DNA of 64,000 nt, from NCBI RefSeq assembly GCF_000152885.1, contig NZ_CH672403.1, positions 124,510-188,509 of the forward strand. The letters run 5' to 3'. Shown piece by piece: positions 61,984 through 64,000 of the stretch. The first letter of the stretch is position 1. Every line of letters starts with the position of its first letter. The notes under the pieces are model-generated. The model saw only the letters and a list, made by a program, of their open reading frames with translations. It ran no database searches and was not told where the DNA came from. The translations under genes were made by a program, and so were the position numbers. Source of the DNA: Idiomarina baltica OS145 (lineage in GTDB: Bacteria > Pseudomonadota > Gammaproteobacteria > Enterobacterales > Alteromonadaceae).

Positions 61984-63690
61984 TTATTTGGCTTCAAACG
62001 CCGAATATTCATCCAAATAATCTTGTTGCCGCAAAATTTTCGACTCTGGATCGAGTACAATGTGTACGTCGTTAGACGGGAGTGTAATTGTCTTCGCCTC
62101 CTTCGATACGACAACGGTTCTTAGCTCACCACCGACGCGTATTTCGACGGGCATCGTAAAAGGAGCCTTTGCTGCCGATTTAAAGTGCAACGTAAGTTGG
62201 TCGCCGTCGCGTTCGGAGACTAACTCGGGTAGAGCCGCTTGATAAATATAATGCTCAAAAAACCATGTCATGTCTTTTCCCGTTTCGGCATTAACGGCAT
62301 CGATGAAGTCTTGGGTATCGGCAAAATGTGGCTTGAAGTTACCTGGCTTGGGATCGTCCGTACCGTAGACAAGCTGTTGGGTTGCGTTAAAAAAGGCTTC
62401 ATCGCCAATCAGGTAACGCAGCGTGTGCAAGACCCAAGCGCCTTTTTGATAAATATCGCTACCCGGTCCACGATCGGCTTTGTAGACGTCATCCTCGGAC
62501 ATTGGTTTATTTGAAACAATGGGATGCTCGTTACGAATCCCAATACGCTGGTCATACATCATTGTATGGTATAGGGCATCACCATGTAGATACTGGCCGT
62601 AGAGTGGTTGCATATAGGTACCAAATCCCTCATGTAGCCACATATGGTCCCAGTCCGTATTCGTGACTTGGTTGCCAAACCACTCATGCGCCAGCTCATG
62701 TTGTAGTAGCCAGTCAAAGTCGTACTTCCCTGGTTTATAATCCTGCCCATAGGCATTAATGGTCTGGTGCTCCATCCCTAAATGAGGTGTTTGTACAACC
62801 CCCATTTTTTCAGCATAAAAGGGGTATGGCCCTATGACCCGTTCGTAAAATTCAAGTTGCTTAGGAAACTCCGCAAAGAGTTTTTGTGCTTTTTCCTTCT
62901 CGCCTCGCAAGTAATAGAATACAAGCGGGTATTCATGCCCGTAACGACTGTGATAGGTCGTCTCGAGCTTATCGTAAGGACCGATATTTAACGCGATGCC
63001 ATAATTATTTTGTGACTGTTCGCTACGCCAATGATATTCGCTCCAATCATCGCCCTCAGTGGTTTCGATAAGTCGACCATTGCTTGCCGCGACGAGTCCC
63101 TTTGGCACACGAATGCGAATATCTGTTTGCTGCGGCTCAAACGTTGGGTGATCGAGGCAGGGCCAAATTAAATCACATCCCTCACCTTGCACTGCGGTCG
63201 CGATCCACGGTTGACCTGACTCAGTTTTAGACCACACATAGCCGCCATCCCAGGGCGCTCGTTCAGCCACATGAGGCTGGCCCTCATAATTGATAGTTAC
63301 CTCGAACGGCTGGTTGACGGTGACACTATCAGGTAGGGTAAAACGGATCTCGCCCTTTTCGTGACTAAAGTCACTCACCGGATGCCCTGCGGCGGTAATT
63401 GATGAGATACGATAGTTGTTGTCCAAGTCTAACAATAGCTGCTTCTGTTCAGCCGTTACGGTGAGTGTCAATGTCGTTGTGCCAATTACCGACTTTGTCT
63501 CAGGGTGAATATCAAAAAATAAGTCCGCCTGATCGAGTTCAATGTTTTTTTGTAAAGGCTTAAGCGCACCTCCAGTTTCAAGCGTTTGCGCTAGTGTTGG
63601 TTGCTCTTGAATTGGTGTGCTGCATCCTGACAATGCAGTAGCAGATAAGATCCCCAGCACGAGAGCCGAGTTTATAGCGTTAGAACCCAT
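61984..63690 (-). CDS. Exported M1-family aminopeptidase, lipoprotein
   Basis: The protein has 568 residues. The signal peptide ends with lipobox LSGCST. The N-terminal beta domain leads to a thermolysin-like domain with the zinc motif HELAHEWFGNQ and the second Glu in WLHEGFGTYMQ. The peptide-binding motif normally read GAMEN is LGMEHQT here, a variant. The ATG at 63690 has GAGGTG five bases upstream; the earlier in-frame start at 63738 is rejected. It stands downstream of no obvious operon partner. Confidence 0.93.
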   Translation of the reverse strand: MGSNAINSALVLGILSATALSGCSTPIQEQPTLAQTLETGGALKPLQKNIELDQADLFFDIHPETKSVIGTTTLTLTVTAEQKQLLLDLDNNYRISSITAAGHPVSDFSHEKGEIRFTLPDSVTVNQPFEVTINYEGQPHVAERAPWDGGYVWSKTESGQPWIATAVQGEGCDLIWPCLDHPTFEPQQTDIRIRVPKGLVAASNGRLIETTEGDDWSEYHWRSEQSQNNYGIALNIGPYDKLETTYHSRYGHEYPLVFYYLRGEKEKAQKLFAEFPKQLEFYERVIGPYPFYAEKMGVVQTPHLGMEHQTINAYGQDYKPGKYDFDWLLQHELAHEWFGNQVTNTDWDHMWLHEGFGTYMQPLYGQYLHGDALYHTMMYDQRIGIRNEHPIVSNKPMSEDDVYKADRGPGSDIYQKGAWVLHTLRYLIGDEAFFNATQQLVYGTDDPKPGNFKPHFADTQDFIDAVNAETGKDMTWFFEHYIYQAALPELVSERDGDQLTLHFKSAAKAPFTMPVEIRVGGELRTVVVSKEAKTITLPSNDVHIVLDPESKILRQQDYLDEYSAFEAK

Positions 63691-63889
63691 GTTTTCACCT
63701 CGTTTGTTTTTGTACTTATACACTAGCGCGTCTCCCACTTGGCATACAGTTCGTTAGTCGCTTCAAATACGGTGTTGATAGAAAGTTACATGACATTGAT
63801 CAAAAATATATGTGCTCAGCGACATAATCTGTTACCTTGCAAATATACAAATATCAATAATAAAAATAACCTAATTAGAGAGAGCCGCT

Positions 63890-64000
63890 TTGTTAAAAGC
63901 ATTACTCAAACATGCATCAACTTCCGTTGTTCATACTGCCGCGTTTACGTGCGTGTTGTTTGGAATGTTAGGCTTTGCAAACTATCTTTTTATCGAACCA
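63890..64000 (+). CDS. Start of an unidentified membrane or exported protein (truncated by window end)
   Basis: A TTG at 63890, with AGAGAG nine bases upstream, opens a frame that stays open to the end (37 codons). An in-frame stop lies 18 bases upstream, so this is the only plausible start before the edge. The residues (MLKALLKHASTSVVHTAAF, then a hydrophobic stretch) look like a signal anchor. Its identity cannot be judged. Confidence 0.45.
   Translation, partial: MLKALLKHASTSVVHTAAFTCVLFGMLGFANYLFIEP

Overview
The window is a 64-kb piece of a gammaproteobacterial chromosome. The 5' part of a 16S rRNA gene at the left edge, the gene content and the gene orders all point to Alteromonadales, most likely Idiomarinaceae. 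The family call is inference from recognisable 16S variable-region text and the exported-peptidase content, not from a search. Nearly all of the window is core genome. I see no insertion sequence, prophage, integron or CRISPR array.

Layout. 1-875: 5' end of a leftward rRNA operon with its leader, boxA and two promoters. 876-6000: trmA, a MerC-family membrane protein under an apparent Zur operator, the EF-P modification cluster (efp-epmA, divergent epmB), a small helical protein and a DUF3016 protein. 6050-10254: groES-groEL behind a sigma-32 promoter, then cutA-dsbD. 10293-15052: aroQ-accB-accC-prmA and dusB-fis. 15095-18911: purH and purD with an exported methyltransferase-like lipoprotein between them. 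18984-27395: signalling and metal genes (EAL-CBS-GGDEF protein, maoP, a divergent Nramp transporter overlapping a TPR-GGDEF cyclase), then an acetyl-CoA hydrolase/GNAT fusion overlapping a histone-deacetylase-family gene. 27409-30926: two identical tRNA-Gly genes, orn, and rsgA-psd-GDPD. 30935-35092: an RND efflux pair. 35217-40793: hemE and nudC, divergent rsd, an FkpA-like lipoprotein, a WD40 lipoprotein, slyX and a phosphoribulokinase-like gene. 40798-49956: a long leftward series (rpe, trpS, pabA, HDOD gene, argD/astC, astA, astD, a small unknown gene, OsmC-family gene, rlmJ). 50090-63690: two small genes, prlC, a DPP-IV-like peptidase, gor, an M16 peptidase, two small unknown genes, gdhA and an M1 peptidase. 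A truncated gene starts at 63890.

From general knowledge, many of these neighbourhoods match conserved enterobacterial ones (rsd/nudC/hemE, orn/rsgA/psd, slyX/fkpA, prkB/yhfA, argD/pabA, trpS/rpe, prlC/rlmJ/gor). This suggests inherited order with lineage-specific genes inserted. The main theme outside housekeeping is peptide and amino-acid use: three exported, lipobox-bearing peptidases (DPP-IV-like, M16, M1), cytoplasmic oligopeptidase A, arginine succinyltransferase genes and glutamate dehydrogenase.

No wholly new multi-gene system stands out. The best leads are the Zur-type operator on the MerC-family gene, the Nramp homologue with altered metal-site motifs overlapping a cyclase gene, the acyl-CoA hydrolase/GNAT plus deacetylase pair, the lipoprotein methyltransferase inside the purine cluster, and a 56-codon gene at 60351-60521.
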